A stretch of 14,619 bases of DNA. It comes from Lachnospiraceae bacterium (lineage in GTDB: Bacteria > Bacillota > Clostridia > Lachnospirales > Lachnospiraceae). Each line of letters opens with the position of its first letter. The stretch's first letter is position 1. The position numbers were made by a program, and so were the translations under genes. Positions 1 to 5,870 of this stretch are shown here, in pieces. The stretch is from contig SFDP01000053.1 of NCBI GenBank assembly GCA_004558185.1, forward strand, positions 1 through 14,619. The letters are read 5' to 3'. The notes beneath the pieces were generated by a model. It made no database searches. It was not told the origin of the DNA and worked only from the letters and a program-made list of their open reading frames with translations.

Positions 1-533
1 CTGAATACAAAGATGCTGTACATGGAAATCCTAAAAAAGGCATTGTAGGAGATGCAAGAAAATTAATTAGTGCATATTCACTTCAAGATAAAGACGAATT
101 CTTTGCAGAAGCATTCACTCATTACAAGATGCGTGAATTTGGGTATGACATGTCAAAAGCTATTGAGTACGGAAATGATTATACATATCCATCAAAGGTT
201 GTTGATTTAGTTGATAAGTATTTTAAGAAAACATCCTTTGAAAATGCCAGTAAAAGTGGTACAATCAAGATGGATTTACAGTTTTTTGCAGAGGACTTAT
301 CTAAACAAAGCTCCCAGAGCTTATCGAAGGGAATAAAGTCTTTAAATAAGCGAATAAAGGAGCATGAGGATAAAGTTGCAAACCCACAGGCTTACATGAA
401 AAATTGGGATAAAGCGTGTGAGCAAGAAAAAATTGGAACTGTAGATGCTTGGAAAAGGGAAATAGAAAGATACAAAAAACAAGTAAGTGCAAGAATAGAT
501 GAATTAAAGGAAAGGGGCGATTATAATGACTGA
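1..533 (+). CDS. Minor head protein, C-terminal part (5' truncated), with toxin/peptidase-like cargo domain
   Basis: The reading frame is open from base 3 and runs off the left edge, so the ATG at 129 is internal and not the start. About 176 residues are visible. The first part holds EFFAEAFTHYK, which resembles the last conserved helix of anthrax-lethal-factor-type (gluzincin) metallopeptidase domains, where the Glu in an E-F-x-A-E-x-F pattern follows an upstream HExxH. That HExxH would lie outside the window. Next comes MDLQFFAE (about residues 90-97 of the visible part), a peptide I recall from the N-termini of scaffold and capsid proteins in Bacillota phages. A helical, charged tail ends in ELKERGDY. 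Such tails are common on Mu gpF-like head morphogenesis proteins, and the place just before the scaffold and capsid genes fits. The head-protein call is fairly sure; the peptidase call is tentative. The stop overlaps the next gene by 8 bases. Confidence 0.6.
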   Translation, partial: EYKDAVHGNPKKGIVGDARKLISAYSLQDKDEFFAEAFTHYKMREFGYDMSKAIEYGNDYTYPSKVVDLVDKYFKKTSFENASKSGTIKMDLQFFAEDLSKQSSQSLSKGIKSLNKRIKEHEDKVANPQAYMKNWDKACEQEKIGTVDAWKREIERYKKQVSARIDELKERGDYND

Positions 534-729
534 TGAAACAATGAAATATATTATCGAATGTATTGTTGAAAATGCCAATGATGCTTCAAAACTGCCACGA
601 AATGAATTTAATGATGCTAAGAGGCTTGCATATTACGAAGTAATTAATACAATACAAGGTCAGCTTGAAATAAATGGAATTGCGCTAGGGGATTATGGAT
701 TGGATTTTGAAATAGAAAAGATATTGTGA
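526..729 (+). CDS. Small conserved phage protein, function unknown (67 aa)
   Basis: The 67-residue acidic protein starts at an ATG that overlaps the end of the preceding minor head gene by 8 bases, with a purine-rich AAAGGGG site just upstream, so the two are probably translationally coupled. The sequence is mostly helical in character and has RLAYYEVINTIQGQLEI and DYGLDFEIE segments. Short proteins of this kind are familiar from Clostridia phages beside the portal or minor head genes, but I know no assigned function. No signal peptide, membrane segment or metal motif is visible. Its tight coupling to a head protein with a toxin-like domain leaves open a partner or inhibitor role, but nothing in the sequence proves it. 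Confidence 0.65.
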   Translation: MTDETMKYIIECIVENANDASKLPRNEFNDAKRLAYYEVINTIQGQLEINGIALGDYGLDFEIEKIL

Positions 730-778
730 TTCCTCTGTTTTACGACACATTGGATAATGAGCGCAAATAAAAATCTTC

Positions 779-807
779 TTGACGGTTTCCATATTTTGTG
801 CAATGAT
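779..807 (+). promoter_or_regulatory. Candidate sigma-70-type promoter for the zinc-ribbon gene
   Basis: TTGACG at 779-784 matches the -35 consensus in five of six positions. AATGAT at 802-807 matches the -10 consensus in four of six, with a 17-base spacer. It lies in the roughly 95-base gap after the 526-729 gene and just before the 825 start. Transcription would begin close to 814, giving a very short leader. This is a consensus match only, and it competes with simple read-through from upstream. Confidence 0.33.
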
Positions 808-824
808 GGTAAAGAGGGCACAAC

Positions 825-983
825 ATGAAGTATTTTTGGTATCCATGCCCGTATTGCAAGGGCAAGATGTTTATGGTCCGGGAAGATACAAAGCTGGTCA
901 ATTTCCCCGGATACTGCAAGAAATGTAAAATTGAATCAGTAGTAACGATAGAGCCTAAGAGCCGAGTAGTTAAGTCAATGTGA
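825..983 (+). CDS. Cysteine-rich KTR-type zinc-ribbon protein (52 aa)
   Basis: A 52-residue basic protein. Two Cys pairs, PCPYC (residues 8 and 11) and YCKKC (residues 31 and 34), form a CxxC...CxxC zinc-ribbon pattern around a REDTKLVNFPGYC core. That arrangement matches the small 'cysteine-rich KTR' family found in phages and conjugative elements of Bacillota. The molecular role of the family is not known; size and zinc ribbon suggest nucleic-acid or protein binding. The start has AAAGAGGG about 6 bases upstream. The gene is separated from its neighbours, preceded by a plausible promoter and ended by a hairpin that overlaps its own stop codon, unlike the packed structural genes around it. 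It may be an independently expressed accessory gene. Confidence 0.72.
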   Translation: MKYFWYPCPYCKGKMFMVREDTKLVNFPGYCKKCKIESVVTIEPKSRVVKSM

Positions 984-1006
984 TTTAGCTTTCGGTTCTT
1001 TTTTTA
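957..1006 (+). terminator. Rho-independent terminator overlapping the zinc-ribbon gene's 3' end
   Basis: An outer stem pairs 957-965 with 992-1000 (9 pairs, one G-U). A small internal loop (966-967 against 991) leads to an inner stem pairing 968-977 with 981-990 (10 pairs, two G-U). The hairpin loop is only three bases. A run of U residues follows to 1005. The stop codon at 981-983 lies inside the stem. It would end upstream transcripts, at least partly, before the tRNA-like element and the capsid genes. Confidence 0.8.
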
Positions 1007-1039
1007 TAGGTTTTTGCTGCGAATTTTGGCCAGCAGTAT

Positions 1040-1110
1040 AGCGGATTAGTGTAAAGGCAGCATAGCGGTCTCCTCGGCCGAAGGAGTGGGCTCGATTCCC
1101 TCATCCGCAA
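1040..1110 (+). tRNA. tRNA-like element, possible tRNA-Arg(CCU), degenerate
   Basis: The 71-base cloverleaf folds as follows. Acceptor arm: 1040-1046 with 1103-1109, six pairs plus an A-A mismatch at the end. D arm: GTGT with GCAT around an AAAGGCA loop containing the GG pair, with T8 and A9 in place. Anticodon arm: 1065-1069 with 1077-1081, loop 1070-1076 with T33 and anticodon CCT at 1072-1074 (reads AGG, Arg). T arm: 1086-1090 with 1098-1102 around CTCGATT. The deviations are a C for T54, a T-T mismatch in the T stem, a G-A pair closing the anticodon stem and a pyrimidine at position 37. No CCA is encoded. An alternative anticodon stem, CTCCT with AGGAG, would place GCC (Gly) in the loop but lacks T33. 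It may be a functional divergent tRNA, a decayed one, or an RNA mimic. Confidence 0.5.
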
Positions 1111-1116
1111 TCCCAT

Positions 1117-1133
1117 ATCGCAGAAAGTGCGAT
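1117..1133 (+). other. Small hairpin between tRNA-like element and scaffold gene
   Basis: ATCGCA at 1117-1122 pairs perfectly with TGCGAT at 1128-1133 around a GAAAG loop. An A-rich stretch follows rather than a U-run, so it is not a convincing terminator. It could help 3' processing of the tRNA-like element or protect the capsid mRNA 5' end; neither is shown. Confidence 0.35.
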
Positions 1134-1159
1134 TCAAAAAATCATTTTAGGAGGATGCA

Positions 1160-1762
1160 ATGAAAAACATTTTTGAAATCATGAAGGAGTATGGCTTGGA
1201 AGTTCCGGCAGAAAAGCAAAAGGAATTTGAAAAAGCGGTACTTGAGAATTACAAAACTGTTACTGATTATGATAATCAGACCCAGAAGCTGAATGCAGCC
1301 AATGATACGATTAAGGCGAATGATACTGTAATGAAAGATTTGCAGACCAAGCTGAATGCTTTTAAGGATGTGGATGTGTCGGAATTGAACGCTACAATCG
1401 AGACGCTTAAGACCGAAAAGGCCAATATCCAGAAGGACTATGAAGATAAGATTGCAGATCGTGACTTTAATGACCTGATAAAGGATGCTATTTCTTCTGC
1501 AAAAGGAAAAAATGCAAAAGCAATTACAGCACTTTTGGATGTGGACACCTTAAAGGCATCAAAAAACCAGAAAGAGGATATTGCAGCAGCACTAAAGACC
1601 TTATCAGAGGCAGAGGACAGCAAGATGCTTTTTGGAGAGCCTGATCCAAGCGTAGTGGGAACCGGTGACCCTATCGGAGTAGTAACCAAACCAGGCAGCC
1701 AGGATAGTGATGCGGCAATGCGTGAAGCTATGGGACTGCCACCAATCCAAGAAGAAAAATAG
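1160..1762 (+). CDS. Capsid scaffolding protein (phage GP20-type minor structural protein)
   Basis: This 200-residue acidic protein is almost wholly alpha-helical. A central coiled coil (about residues 40-105) rich in K, E, D and L is followed by a DRDFNDLIKDAISSAKGKNAKAITALLD segment, the most conserved part of the GP20 scaffold family, and by a disordered proline/glycine-rich C-terminus. It acts inside the prohead, guiding capsid protein assembly before being expelled or cleaved. The start is preceded by AGGAGG with good spacing. The gene sits directly before the major capsid gene, the usual order. The family name is from motif memory; the role is well supported by length, composition and position. 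Confidence 0.88.
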   Translation: MKNIFEIMKEYGLEVPAEKQKEFEKAVLENYKTVTDYDNQTQKLNAANDTIKANDTVMKDLQTKLNAFKDVDVSELNATIETLKTEKANIQKDYEDKIADRDFNDLIKDAISSAKGKNAKAITALLDVDTLKASKNQKEDIAAALKTLSEAEDSKMLFGEPDPSVVGTGDPIGVVTKPGSQDSDAAMREAMGLPPIQEEK

Positions 1763-1774
1763 GAGGATAATTGA

Positions 1775-2644
1775 ATGCAAAACACAATCGCATTTCCTAA
1801 GAATTACATTAGTAATCTGGATGAAGTGTACAGACTTTCATCCGTAACCGCAGACCTCACTTCTCCTGCCAGTATGTCAAAGGCAGGGACAAATGCCAAT
1901 GAGATTGTTTATCCGCAGATTTCCGTAACCGGCCTTGGAGAATATGACCGCAATTCGGGTTATACCACCGGGGCAGTGGATTTGAAGTGGAAAACGGTTG
2001 CATTTAACTATGACAGAGGTACAAAAATCACCGTTGATGTAATGGATAATGAGGAATCCAGAAATCTTGCCTTTGGTATGGCAGGAGCTACCCTGATGCG
2101 GGAAAAGGTTGCCCCGGAGGCAGATGCCTTTACCTTTGCTACCATAGCCGCACTGGATAACATTTCCAAGACTCAGGGCACAATCGATAATGCCACTCAG
2201 TTTCTGGATGCGCTGCTGACGGCATGGACTAAGATGGATGAAGATGAAGTTCCGCAGGAAGGGCGAATGCTTTATGCAACGGCAACCCTGTTAAACAGTG
2301 TAATGGCACTGGATACTACAAAATCCAGGGAGATTCTTGCTAAATTTGGAGTAAAGAAGGTTGTGCCCCAGGCAAGATTTTATACGGTCATTGACTTACT
2401 GGATGGAAAATCTGGAGGAGAAGAAGCCGGACACTACAAAAAGTCTGATACCGGACATGACATTAATTTCCTGATTATCCATAAGCCGGCCATCATCAAA
2501 TTTGATAAGCACGTTGCAAGCAATATCATTCTGGCATCGTCTAACCCTGATGCAGATGCAGATATTATCAAATATCGTAAATATGGACTGGTAGATGCCT
2601 ATGCCAATAAGAGAGCGGGCATCTACCTGCACAGTAAAGCGTAG
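1775..2644 (+). CDS. Major capsid protein (HK97-like fold)
   Basis: At 289 residues, this is a normal size for a capsid protein whose assembly uses a separate scaffold. The N-terminal half has an extended arm and loop region with VYPQISVTGLGEYDRNSGYT, then WKTVAFNYDRGTKITVDVMDNEES, and the long helix MAGATLMREKVAPEADAFTFATIA. This is typical of Bacillota phage capsid proteins that follow a GP20 scaffold. The C-terminal part includes VVPQARFYTVIDLLDG and KYRKYGLVDAYANKRAGIY, matching the end of the P-domain. It forms the icosahedral shell. The start has AGGAGG about 8 bases upstream, and the gene follows the scaffold by 12 bases. Confidence 0.9.
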   Translation: MQNTIAFPKNYISNLDEVYRLSSVTADLTSPASMSKAGTNANEIVYPQISVTGLGEYDRNSGYTTGAVDLKWKTVAFNYDRGTKITVDVMDNEESRNLAFGMAGATLMREKVAPEADAFTFATIAALDNISKTQGTIDNATQFLDALLTAWTKMDEDEVPQEGRMLYATATLLNSVMALDTTKSREILAKFGVKKVVPQARFYTVIDLLDGKSGGEEAGHYKKSDTGHDINFLIIHKPAIIKFDKHVASNIILASSNPDADADIIKYRKYGLVDAYANKRAGIYLHSKA

Positions 2645-2654
2645 GAGGTGGAAT

Positions 2655-2816
2655 ATGCGTACAGTAGGAATGGGAGTAAAGAAACCTGACACAGCAGCTG
2701 TTCTTCTTGAGAAAAGAATTGAGGAACTGGAGAAGGAAAATAAGCAGCTTAAGGCTGAGATTAAGAAGCTGAAAAAAGAAGGTAAGGCAGAATCCGAACC
2801 GGCTGAACCTGAATAA
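2655..2816 (+). CDS. Small coiled-coil protein after the capsid gene (53 aa)
   Basis: The frame is open from farther upstream inside the capsid gene, but the ATG at 2655 sits behind GTAGGAGGTGG and gives a 53-residue product, so it is the real start. After about 17 residues the protein becomes a charged heptad-type helix (about residues 18-42, with RIEELEKENKQLKAEIKKLK at its core). It ends in a short acidic Pro/Glu tail. Small coiled-coil genes in this slot, between capsid and connector, occur in many siphoviruses and may be capsid-associated or decoration-like, but I cannot assign a role. Its low complexity makes homology weak evidence. Confidence 0.7.
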   Translation: MRTVGMGVKKPDTAAVLLEKRIEELEKENKQLKAEIKKLKKEGKAESEPAEPE

Positions 2817-2837
2817 GAGTAGGAAGGAGGGGCTGTA

Positions 2838-3197
2838 ATGTCACCTTTAGTAGATTGGGAGTATTACAGCTCCACTCATGGAAAAATAACCGAGGAAGGA
2901 TTTGACCATGCTGAATCCCTTGCAGAGAAGGAAGTAAGGCTGGTGGTAGGATGGGCTCGCTGGCAGACAATCAGCGAAGATGCGTTTTACTATGAACAGC
3001 TTCGGGATTGTATTTGCAATGTCATGGATAAGATGGCAGAAGATGCAAAATCCGGCAAAGGCAAGGGTTTGGTTTCGGTCAGTAATGATGGGTATTCGGA
3101 AAGTTATGCAGTGCAGACTGAGGAACAGCTTAGAAACGAGCTGCAATCCTCTATCAGAGCCTGGCTTTCCGGTACCGGATTGGCAGGTGCGTATTGA
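2838..3197 (+). CDS. Head-tail connector (adaptor) protein
   Basis: This 119-residue helical protein sits right after the capsid genes. SPLVDWEYYSSTHG opens the protein, then ITEEGFDHAESLAEKEVRLVVG and a helical YEQLRDCICNVMDKMAED block lead to a C-terminal helix RNELQSSIRAWLSGTGL. Size, all-helical layout and location fit the phage gp6/gp15-type connector family, which forms a ring on the portal to which the stopper and tail attach. A strong AAGGAGGGG site precedes the ATG. The stop TGA overlaps the next gene's TTG start (TTGA), so translation of the two is coupled. Confidence 0.75.
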   Translation: MSPLVDWEYYSSTHGKITEEGFDHAESLAEKEVRLVVGWARWQTISEDAFYYEQLRDCICNVMDKMAEDAKSGKGKGLVSVSNDGYSESYAVQTEEQLRNELQSSIRAWLSGTGLAGAY

Positions 3198-3562
3198 ACT
3201 CCCTATTCAATGACACCATAACCATTTATAGCAAAATATCTGACTCTGAGTGGAAACGTACTGTTGTAGAAGGTGTGCAGTGGTCGGACAAGGCAGAAAA
3301 ACAGAATCTTAATGGAGTAATCAGCGTGGTAAGGTATGTGCAGATTACCTTACCATCTGGTACTTATGAAGGATTAAACCTGCAAGCTGCCAGAGAAGAG
3401 GATTGTATTGTCTATGGAGCGGTGGAAGATGAAGTGACCGGGCAAAAGGGAAACAGAATATCCAACCTTCTGGAAAAGTACCCCAAATCCGGCAGAATAC
3501 AATCTGTAAATGACAACTCAAACAGAAATCATTTAAAGCATATTAAGGTGGTGGTTGCTTAA
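3194..3562 (+). CDS. Head closure/stopper-like protein (DUF6751-like)
   Basis: This 122-residue protein starts at TTG, overlapping the preceding stop. Features are LFNDTITIYSK near the N-terminus, a VVEGVQWSDK segment, and a predominantly beta-strand middle with EEDCIVYGAVEDE. These resemble a small family of Clostridia phage proteins I recall as DUF6751. Its slot between connector and minor capsid protein is the one usually taken by the head-closure (stopper) or 'minor capsid 1' protein. That protein seals DNA in the head and makes the platform for the tail. The role is inferred mainly from position and beta-rich character. It ends in a TAATG overlap with the next gene. Confidence 0.65.
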   Translation: MNSLFNDTITIYSKISDSEWKRTVVEGVQWSDKAEKQNLNGVISVVRYVQITLPSGTYEGLNLQAAREEDCIVYGAVEDEVTGQKGNRISNLLEKYPKSGRIQSVNDNSNRNHLKHIKVVVA

Positions 3563-3987
3563 TGGCTGATATGTTTACGCTACAGACACCAAAAGGAGAG
3601 TTGGTACGGATAAAAACGGAGTCTGGCGAAGTCAAAATGGAGATAAGATGGAATCCTGGATTCGGCCAAGATATGACAGAGAGAATCAATAGTACTCAGG
3701 CTTATATCGATTCAAAGTGCCTGGAATATTGCGATCCATTAGTACCAAAGGATACCGGAATCCTCAAGCAGTCTGGAATCATGAACACTCAAATAGGTAC
3801 GGGTGAGGTGAAATACCGCACCCCTTATGCAAGACGTTGGTATTATATGCCGGCCAACTTTAATCAAGGTTCTGGCAGTGGAATGAATGCTGTAGGCAGA
3901 GGAAACTACTGGTTTGAAAGAATGAAGCAGCAGCATAAGGAGAATATCTTGAGCGGCGCAAGAAGAATAGCGGGAGCAGGAGGATAA
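3562..3987 (+). CDS. Minor capsid protein (minor capsid 2 type, head-tail joining)
   Basis: This 141-residue protein contains the pattern CDPLVPKDTGILKQSG (about residues 52-67), then KYRTPYARRWYYMPANF and GNYWFERMKQQHKENIL, diagnostic of the 'minor capsid 2' / HK97 gp10-like family. These proteins act at the head-tail interface. The ATG overlaps the previous TAA by one base (TAATG), which suggests termination-reinitiation coupling. The length is normal for the family. The C-terminus ends in a short Gly/Ala-rich tail, and a purine-rich AGGAGG within its last codons serves as ribosome binding site for the next gene. Confidence 0.82.
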   Translation: MADMFTLQTPKGELVRIKTESGEVKMEIRWNPGFGQDMTERINSTQAYIDSKCLEYCDPLVPKDTGILKQSGIMNTQIGTGEVKYRTPYARRWYYMPANFNQGSGSGMNAVGRGNYWFERMKQQHKENILSGARRIAGAGG

Positions 3988-3990
3988 ACG

Positions 3991-4404
3991 GTGACCATAT
4001 CGCAATATATTGTCGAGTTATTAAAAAACTATGAAGGGTTGAAGATTGAAACCAACCATGTGTCTGATGGCTCTGATCGGAATGGATTGTTCAAATCTCC
4101 GTCAAGGAGCATCAAGGAATATACAGATGGTAGCTATGAAATCACAGAATACTATCAGTTTTTAGCCAGACAGCCGGCGGCTTCTGATGATGATAGAAAG
4201 GAAGCAGATGAATGGCTGGAAGATTTAACCTATTGGGTAGATGATTTCATTTTAAATTATGCCTTTCCTCCCATTGATGGAAATAGGAGAGTTACCGGCT
4301 TATCCGTTACCGGAATACCGGCACCTATGGAAGAGGGGAAGAAGGATATTGTTTATCAGATGTCACTATCCATAACGTATTTAAGAGAAAGAGAGGTATT
4401 GTAA
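3991..4404 (+). CDS. Tail terminator/completion protein (minor capsid 3 type)
   Basis: This 137-residue protein begins at GTG behind AGGAGG. The N-terminal helix SQYIVELLKNYEGL leads into a beta/helix fold with YEITEYYQFLARQPA and EADEWLEDLTYWVDDF, and closes with DIVYQMSLSITYLRE. This is the pattern of the 'minor capsid 3' group, whose members are like lambda gpU-type terminators that cap the tail tube before joining. It lies immediately before the tail tube gene, as expected, and overlaps it by one base in a TAATG junction. The family call rests on motif memory and position. Confidence 0.75.
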   Translation: MTISQYIVELLKNYEGLKIETNHVSDGSDRNGLFKSPSRSIKEYTDGSYEITEYYQFLARQPAASDDDRKEADEWLEDLTYWVDDFILNYAFPPIDGNRRVTGLSVTGIPAPMEEGKKDIVYQMSLSITYLREREVL

Positions 4405-4922
4405 TGGCATTGCAAAGATTAAAAAAGCACAGAACCATGTTGTTTATTGATGATAAGTCAAAAGATACACCTACCTGGCTTAGAATTGGGAAATCTACCG
4501 TCTACGATCTGGTATTAAATGCCCAAACAGAAGAAAATAACTTTATTGAAGATGAAATGCCATCTACGGACATTACCAATTATAAGCCGGAGATTTCTCA
4601 GGAATTGCAGTGCAATAAAGGTGATCCTGCTTTTGATTACATCTATGCTATGTTCTACAACCTCCCTACTGGAGAAGATGTAAAAATTCCAGCTCTGTTT
4701 GTGTTTGATGGGAATGTTGGAACAGAAGATGCACCGGAATTTAGGGCATGGAATGCAACTTCCACAATTACGCTGGAGCATTTCGATTCTGTAGCCGAGA
4801 AGATTTACTTCAAGCTCAATATCAACAGTATTGAAAGAGGAACAGTAAAAGTAACCGATGGCAAGCCTGTTTATACAAAGGCTGTCACTAAAAATGTAGT
4901 TACAGATGATGTAGGTATCTAA
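4404..4922 (+). CDS. Major tail tube protein
   Basis: This 172-residue, beta-rich protein sits between the terminator and the tail chaperones. The N-terminus ALQRLKKHRTMLFID is followed by TWLRIGKSTVYDLVLNAQTEE, a common opening in Clostridia phage tube proteins where the strand pattern builds the tube ring. Acidic segments follow, then the strand pairs FRAWNATSTITLEHFDSVAE and IYFKLNINSIERGTVK. It polymerises into the tail tube around the tape measure. No extra Ig-like domain is seen at the C-terminus. The ATG overlaps the previous stop, and an AAGGAGG follows the stop for the next gene. Confidence 0.8.
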   Translation: MALQRLKKHRTMLFIDDKSKDTPTWLRIGKSTVYDLVLNAQTEENNFIEDEMPSTDITNYKPEISQELQCNKGDPAFDYIYAMFYNLPTGEDVKIPALFVFDGNVGTEDAPEFRAWNATSTITLEHFDSVAEKIYFKLNINSIERGTVKVTDGKPVYTKAVTKNVVTDDVGI

Positions 4923-4936
4923 GGAGGAAGAAAACG

Positions 4937-5320
4937 ATGGAATATACGATTATTGCTAATGGCAAAAGCTATGATTTACCCAAGAAAACAATATCTGTTA
5001 TGAGTGCGCTGGATGAAGTGTCCAGGGTGGATGAGAATAAAAATCTGGATTTGCGGCAGAAATATGACAGATGCCACAGATTCATGAAAGATATTCTGGG
5101 AGAAGAATCCTGCAAGGAAATTTTTGGGTCTGAACATCTGGATGAAATTGATTTGTCCGAGATTACACTTGCAGTAAATAAGGTCATTGATGCTTATGAA
5201 AAGCCGGTGAATGACTATAATCAGGAAAAGGGTATGAGCAAGCTGAATAGTATTCCTTTTGAGAAGATTATTGCCCTCTCCAAAGCTGCTGATAAAATGA
5301 ACGACTTTCCCGGAAAATGA
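4937..5320 (+). CDS. Tail assembly chaperone (first of pair)
   Basis: This 127-residue acidic protein follows the tube gene and precedes the Gp15-family gene and the tape measure. That is the conserved slot for the gpG-like tail assembly chaperone that binds the tape measure during tube assembly. A small N-terminal strand region (TIIANGKSYDLPKKT) is followed by helices, including FMKDILGEESCKEIFGSE and LSEITLAVNKVIDAYEK. Family members resemble a domain I tentatively recall as DUF6673. The end reads GGA AAA TGA, and the downstream gene's ATG overlaps that stop by four bases (ATGA). A slip on AAA would fuse the two proteins, but simple coupling is the likelier mechanism. Confidence 0.72.
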   Translation: MEYTIIANGKSYDLPKKTISVMSALDEVSRVDENKNLDLRQKYDRCHRFMKDILGEESCKEIFGSEHLDEIDLSEITLAVNKVIDAYEKPVNDYNQEKGMSKLNSIPFEKIIALSKAADKMNDFPGK

Positions 5321-5859
5321 TAGATTTAACACTGAAGGGGTTGCCGAATGTCGTATGGATAAACGGCAGCCCATTTTCTATATATACGGATTATCGCCTG
5401 TGGATGCGTTTCGAAATAGAGGTAGGGAAATTAAAGAGAGGGCAGGTTATGGATATTTCCTATCTCTTTAAAAATGAAATGCCAGAGCGTTGCAATATCA
5501 CAGATATGCTCTCTTTTAGCAGGCCTCATAATCCACTGCCACGATCGATAGGGAGCGGATCAGATGTAATAGCCATGGATTATGAACTTGATGGAGATTT
5601 GATTTATTCGGCTTTCCTTGGTCAATACGGCATTGATTTGGTGGAAGTGGAAGAATTGCACTGGCATAAGTTTCTGGCTCTGCTAAATGGATTAAATGAA
5701 GGAACTAAGCTAAGAGAGGTCATGGGCTACCGATGCTATGAAAAATCCACTGGTAAGGGTAAAGATATTTACGAGGAATTAAGAAGGGCTTGGGAAATCG
5801 AAAAGATAACAGAAGAAAATCAGGAAGAAATTGACAAATTCAACAGTTATTTTGAGTGA
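5317..5859 (+). CDS. Gp15-family tail assembly protein (second chaperone)
   Basis: This 180-residue protein matches the 'bacteriophage Gp15' family. It opens VVWINGSPFSIYTDYRLWMRFE. The family's aromatic core is YELDGDLIYSAFLGQYGIDL then HWHKFLALLNGL and LREVMGYRCYE, and it ends in a charged helix. The family always lies just before the tape measure gene and is thought to do the job of the frameshifted gpGT chaperone. The start overlaps the previous stop (ATGA). Just past its own TGA lies GAGGTGA (5858-5864), a near-ideal ribosome binding site for the tape measure gene. Confidence 0.85.
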   Translation: MIDLTLKGLPNVVWINGSPFSIYTDYRLWMRFEIEVGKLKRGQVMDISYLFKNEMPERCNITDMLSFSRPHNPLPRSIGSGSDVIAMDYELDGDLIYSAFLGQYGIDLVEVEELHWHKFLALLNGLNEGTKLREVMGYRCYEKSTGKGKDIYEELRRAWEIEKITEENQEEIDKFNSYFE

Positions 5860-5864
5860 GGTGA
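5858..5864 (+). promoter_or_regulatory. Strong ribosome binding site for the tape measure gene
   Basis: GAGGTGA is a seven-base perfect complement to the 16S rRNA tail. Nine bases separate its GAGG from the AGG codon at 5871, the ideal distance for a start there. The GTG at 5919 is 57 bases away and the out-of-frame ATG at 5878 opens only a three-codon frame, so this site identifies 5871 as the ancestral start. Confidence 0.7.
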
Positions 5865-5870
5865 CAGCAG

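Noticed and set aside
1014..1042. Possible promoter TTGCTG - 17 bases - TATAGC ahead of the scaffold gene
   Set aside because: The -35 match is poor (three of six), and the -10 overlaps the start of the tRNA-like element, which would put the transcript start inside it.
1070..1086. Alternative anticodon arm with GCC (Gly) in the loop
   Set aside because: It pairs five bases well but lacks T33 and breaks the spacing to the D and T arms. The CCU fold keeps all standard distances.
2595..2654. Longer upstream start for the small coiled-coil protein
   Set aside because: It would lie within the capsid gene without a ribosome binding site. AGGAGG directly precedes the ATG at 2655.
4976..5374. Long minus-strand open frame opposite the tail chaperone genes
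   Set aside because: It is a shadow frame: no ribosome binding site, no recognisable motifs and fully opposite well-supported genes. The same applies to other minus-strand frames, such as 7319-7741, opposite the tape measure repeats.
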